Source of the DNA: Erythrobacter sp. NAP1
Lineage (GTDB): Bacteria; Pseudomonadota; Alphaproteobacteria; Sphingomonadales; Sphingomonadaceae
Assembly (NCBI RefSeq): GCF_000152865.1
Contig: NZ_CH672390.1
Coordinates: 2,769,468 to 2,833,467, forward strand
Length of the DNA: 64,000 nt
Direction of reading: 5' to 3'
Shown here: positions 60,584 to 64,000 of the stretch, piece by piece
How positions within the stretch are numbered: the first letter of the stretch is position 1
Layout of the letters: every line of letters starts with the position of its first letter
Translations under genes and position numbers: made by a program
The notes under the pieces: model-generated
What the model was told of the DNA's origin: nothing
The model's input: the letters and a program-made list of their open reading frames with translations, nothing else
Database searches by the model: none

Positions 60584-61306
60584 TCAATACATGTGCTGGC
60601 CACCATTGATGCTCATGGTCGAGCCGGTCATGAACGCGCCGTTCTTGCTGGTGAAGAAGGCGACGCCGCGTGCGATCTCCTCTGCCTGGCCGAGGCGGCC
60701 GACCGGTATCTTGGCGACGATCTTTTCAAGCACCGGCTCGGGCACGGCGGCGACCATGTCAGTGTCGATATAGCCCGGCGCGATGGCGTTGACGGTGACG
60801 CCGAACTTGGCGCCTTCCTGTGCGAGCGCTTTGGTAAAGCCGTGAATGCCCGACTTGGCGGCGGCGTAGTTGACTTGGCCGTACTGGCCCGCCTGCCCGT
60901 TGATCGAGCCGATATTGACGATGCGGCCCCATTTCCTCTCGCGCATGCCGGGAAAGGTCGCTTTCGCCATGTTGAAGCAGCCACCGAGATTGACGCGCAT
61001 GACGTCGTTCCAGTCCTCGAAGCTCATCTTGTGAAGCGTGCCGTCGCGGGTGATGCCGGCATTGTTGATGACAATGTCGACGTCGCCATGCTCTTCGGCG
61101 ACCTTGGCGCAGCCTTCGAGGCAGGCCTCGTGATCGCCCACGTCCCATTTCATCGAGGGGATGCCGGTTTCTTGCGTGAAAGCGGCGGCGGCATCGTCAT
61201 TGCCCCCGTAATTGGCGATGACCGTGTGGCCCTGCCGCTTGAGGCGCTGGCAGATGGCCTCCCCGATACCGCGCGTTCCCCCGGTGACGATTGCTACCCG
61301 GCCCAT
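60584..61306 (-). CDS. phaB: Acetoacetyl-CoA reductase
   Basis: NADPH-dependent reduction of acetoacetyl-CoA to 3-hydroxybutyryl-CoA for polyhydroxybutyrate. 240 residues, short-chain dehydrogenase: VAIVTGGTRGIGEAI (TGxxxGxG), NNAGITRD, catalytic Ser in IGSINGQAGQYGQVNYAAAK with YxxxK. The QAGQYGQ and APGYIDTDMV patterns favour PhaB over FabG, though a generic SDR cannot be excluded. No phaA or phaC in this window. Confidence 0.9.
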   Translation of the reverse strand: MGRVAIVTGGTRGIGEAICQRLKRQGHTVIANYGGNDDAAAAFTQETGIPSMKWDVGDHEACLEGCAKVAEEHGDVDIVINNAGITRDGTLHKMSFEDWNDVMRVNLGGCFNMAKATFPGMRERKWGRIVNIGSINGQAGQYGQVNYAAAKSGIHGFTKALAQEGAKFGVTVNAIAPGYIDTDMVAAVPEPVLEKIVAKIPVGRLGQAEEIARGVAFFTSKNGAFMTGSTMSINGGQHMY

Positions 61307-61365
61307 AATCCCACTCCCTGATTTTGTCTGCGCGCGAGCCTAGCGGTGCCGTAGCGTCAGGCAAC

Positions 61366-61387
61366 AAAAAACCCCGCCGAAGCAGGG
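61366..61387 (-). terminator. Intrinsic terminator of the 61444-62229 gene
   Basis: Read on the minus strand: CCCTGC-TTCG-GCGGGG with one T-G wobble, followed by six T. A UUCG tetraloop hairpin typical of strong terminators. Confidence 0.85.
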
Positions 61388-61443
61388 TCTTTCATACCAA
61401 TGTCTTAGGTGGCCAGTGTGTGGGGCGGTAAGTCGCCGGGCGA

Positions 61444-62229
61444 TCAGAACTTGATCTGAGTGCCCACGTAAACTGCCTGGCTGTCCTGAACCGAATTCGT
61501 CAGCGGCGCGAGGCGATCGCGTTCCTGTGACAGGCGCACACCTGCGGTCACGTCGAGATTGCGCGAAAGGCGGAAGGAGCCGCCGACATCGACCGTCTGC
61601 GATCCGATTGCATCGAGCGTGTTGGGCGAACGGCCAGCGATGGCTTCGTCCCCAAGCTCGATCCGCGGCTGAAGGCGGCTGGGCCGGTCTTCGCGGGTCG
61701 GCTGCGATGGAGCGAAGTCGGCAAGATCGGGCATCTGCAGATCGCTGAGCGTTTCGCGCAGTGCAGGCTGACGACCCGATACGGGAGCCGCAGGAGCGGG
61801 CGTACGAGCAAAGCTCTGATAACCACGCGCGGTGCCGAGATTGAAGCGGCTGGTCTGGAGACCGGCGATGCCCTTGCCAAGGCCCGGCGACCCTTCGCTA
61901 GGCGGGCGGACCGAAATCGCGCGTGCGGTTTCGTCGTCGACGCGCACGGCCACCGTTACGGTGCGTTCGCTGTCGCCGGTATTCACGCCGACCGGAGTGA
62001 AGCGAATGCCGCGTTCGCGCGCTTTCTGTGCAACGCGGGCGGCCAGTTCAGGATCGACCGAAGCAGGGGTGAAGACGTCGAAGGCACTTGCGCGCACACC
62101 GGCTTCCCCACCGGAGAAGCTCACAACCGCAAGCCCTGCGCTGGGCAGCGCCAACAGAAGTGCACCGGCCACGCCAAGCAGCGGCAGCCGGGGCTGCTTC
62201 GTCGCTGTCTTTGTGTCCTTGCGTGCCAT
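61444..62229 (-). CDS. Secreted hypothetical protein, 261 aa
   Basis: Not recognised. A basic start plus hydrophobic segment (LPLLGVAGALLLALPSAGLA) looks like a signal peptide or anchor. Residues about 45-95 are a folded domain (FDVFTPASVDPELAARVAQK, then TVTVAVRVDDETARAIS); the middle is Pro/Ser-rich and disordered; the C-terminus (VDVGGSFRLSRNLDVTAGVR...QAVYVGTQIKF) has alternating beta-strands ending in Phe, as in outer-membrane proteins. Possibly an envelope-spanning protein. Confidence 0.65.
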   Translation of the reverse strand: MARKDTKTATKQPRLPLLGVAGALLLALPSAGLAVVSFSGGEAGVRASAFDVFTPASVDPELAARVAQKARERGIRFTPVGVNTGDSERTVTVAVRVDDETARAISVRPPSEGSPGLGKGIAGLQTSRFNLGTARGYQSFARTPAPAAPVSGRQPALRETLSDLQMPDLADFAPSQPTREDRPSRLQPRIELGDEAIAGRSPNTLDAIGSQTVDVGGSFRLSRNLDVTAGVRLSQERDRLAPLTNSVQDSQAVYVGTQIKF

Positions 62230-62656
62230 TGTCAGCCTTGCTTGCGTATGACTCTGTTTACGTTCGACTATTCTACGTTCGTCCTGCCGGATTGATCCCG
62301 GCAGTTCTGAAAAATCTTCAACCAGATCGAGCCTTAACTTGCGCTGAGCAGTCGCCGACTCGCTATTGGTACATCCAATTTATGACAGTTCTTGATAGGT
62401 GTGTGACAGCCAATTGTGCAATCATTTCGGTGATTTCTGCTCCGCTTAGCGCAAGACCTGTTGCGCCCAGCACACAGACTCTTTTGCACACAGCTGCCGA
62501 ATCGCCTGCGAGTCGCGCGCATGAACGGTTCAGCCGGGATACAGCGCGAGACGCCAAACCTGCCTCTCCCAACTTAGTGCCCAGAGTGAGGCCTTGCCGC
62601 AAGCGAGTGCCGGGTATAGAGCAATCGCCACGCCAAATGAGGGACATGTTTTTCCA
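62230..62656. other. 427-bp region without a supported gene
   Basis: Lies between the divergent secreted-protein gene and the DUF3576 lipoprotein gene. It must hold both promoters. Open frames across it lack ribosome-binding sites and have atypical composition; no repeats or hairpins of note were seen. Confidence 0.5.
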
Positions 62657-63109
62657 GTGACACGCCGTACTTCCATTACTGCCACATCCATCCGTCTCAC
62701 CGCAGCTGTCGGCGCACTTGGCCTGCTTGCAGCATGCGGTGGCAGCGAACGTCCCCGCACCGAACTTGCCGCAGCGCAATTGAACACGATCGGGGTCAAC
62801 GCCTATCTCTGGCGCGGCGCGCTCGAGACGCTGAGCTTTGCACCGCTCGCTTCGGCTGACAGCCAGGGCGGCGTGATCGTGACCGACTGGTATGCAAACC
62901 CGTCGAACCCGAATGAGCGCGTGAAGGTCACCGTGACCATCCTCGACCAGGATCTGCGCGCTGATGCGCTTCGCGTTTCGGCCAGCCGCCAGGTTGCTGA
63001 AGGTGCGGGCTGGGTCGATGCGCCGGTTCAGGCCGCGACCGTCCAGAAGCTTGAGGATATCATCCTCACCAAGGCTCGCGACCTGCGCCGCAAAGCGCTC
63101 GCCGGCTAA
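62657..63109 (+). CDS. DUF3576 family lipoprotein
   Basis: 150 residues; GTG start, no in-frame ATG fits better, and the ribosome-binding site (GAGGGA, 12 nt away) is weak. A lipoprotein signal (TAAVGALGLLAACGGS) precedes a DUF3576-type domain: LNTIGVNAYLWRGALETLSF, GGVIVTDWYANPSNPNER and QKLEDIILTKARDLRR. In alphaproteobacteria this gene typically precedes leuS, as here, suggesting a conserved envelope-linked operon. Confidence 0.88.
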   Translation: MTRRTSITATSIRLTAAVGALGLLAACGGSERPRTELAAAQLNTIGVNAYLWRGALETLSFAPLASADSQGGVIVTDWYANPSNPNERVKVTVTILDQDLRADALRVSASRQVAEGAGWVDAPVQAATVQKLEDIILTKARDLRRKALAG

Positions 63110-63142
63110 TTCAAGCCTTGCGCCCTACCGAGGGCGCGCTAG

Positions 63143-64000
<858 letters not shown>

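Noticed and set aside
62363..62779. A 138-codon minus-strand frame upstream of and antisense to the DUF3576 gene
   Set aside because: No ribosome-binding site, Cys/Ser-rich atypical composition, and it overlaps the lipoprotein signal region.

Overview
The window reads as a chromosomal segment of an alphaproteobacterium, most likely a sphingomonad of the Erythrobacteraceae (Erythrobacter-like). The grounds are the overall high G+C, the very large NAD-dependent glutamate dehydrogenase, a CYP153-like P450 with a ferredoxin reductase and a family III CoA-transferase nearby, a polyhydroxybutyrate-type acetoacetyl-CoA reductase, a DUF3576 lipoprotein directly before leuS, and frequent ATGA/TGATG gene overlaps. 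This placement comes from gene content only; no database search was possible.

Positions 16-13544 hold a mobile island inserted in the 3' half of a tRNA-Leu(UAA) gene. An 18-bp identity lies at 46-63 and 13490-13507, and a displaced tRNA 3' end remains at 13490-13544. From left to right the island carries: a C5-cytosine methyltransferase overlapping a GHKL-type ATPase whose C-terminus ends in a HEPN-like RNAVGH motif; a minus-strand phage-like block (terminase-small-subunit-like protein and three unknown proteins); a repeat-rich non-coding segment that may be a replication origin; a D5-type primase-helicase; two AlpA/excisionase-like HTH proteins; an HNH nuclease facing a vsr-dcm pair; and a tyrosine integrase that carries an apparent 1-nt frameshift. 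No capsid or tail genes are present. The gene set resembles a phage satellite (integrase, AlpA, primase, origin, TerS-like) loaded with two modification/defence modules.

From 13.5 kb on the content is core chromosome. A tandem PilZ protein precedes a surface-glycan-type operon (FAD oxidoreductase, GtrA, GT-C-like membrane protein), then msrB and a CYP153-like P450 behind a palindromic operator. Next come an ABC-2 exporter, queG, a CoA-transferase, a ferredoxin reductase, NAD-glutamate dehydrogenase, a luciferase-like oxidoreductase, a TPR protein, an alpha/beta hydrolase and PhoD. A five-gene membrane-protein/XRE operon (35.9-37.9 kb) follows and includes a 58-codon gene. thrS is preceded by a short reading frame with eight consecutive Thr codons and competing hairpins, which looks like an attenuator.

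The rest (40-64 kb) holds two TauE/SafE permeases, agmatine deiminase, an M28 peptidase, glnE-bcp-DUF455, an M23 peptidase, an acyl-CoA ligase/P450 pair, a YqiJ/flotillin pair, galU, murA, small HTH/RHH proteins, a second tandem PilZ protein, a lower-G+C two-gene insert, acetoacetyl-CoA reductase, a secreted unknown, a DUF3576 lipoprotein and the 5' part of leuS. The strongest leads are the methyltransferase/GHKL-HEPN module on a candidate satellite and the Thr-rich leader of thrS.
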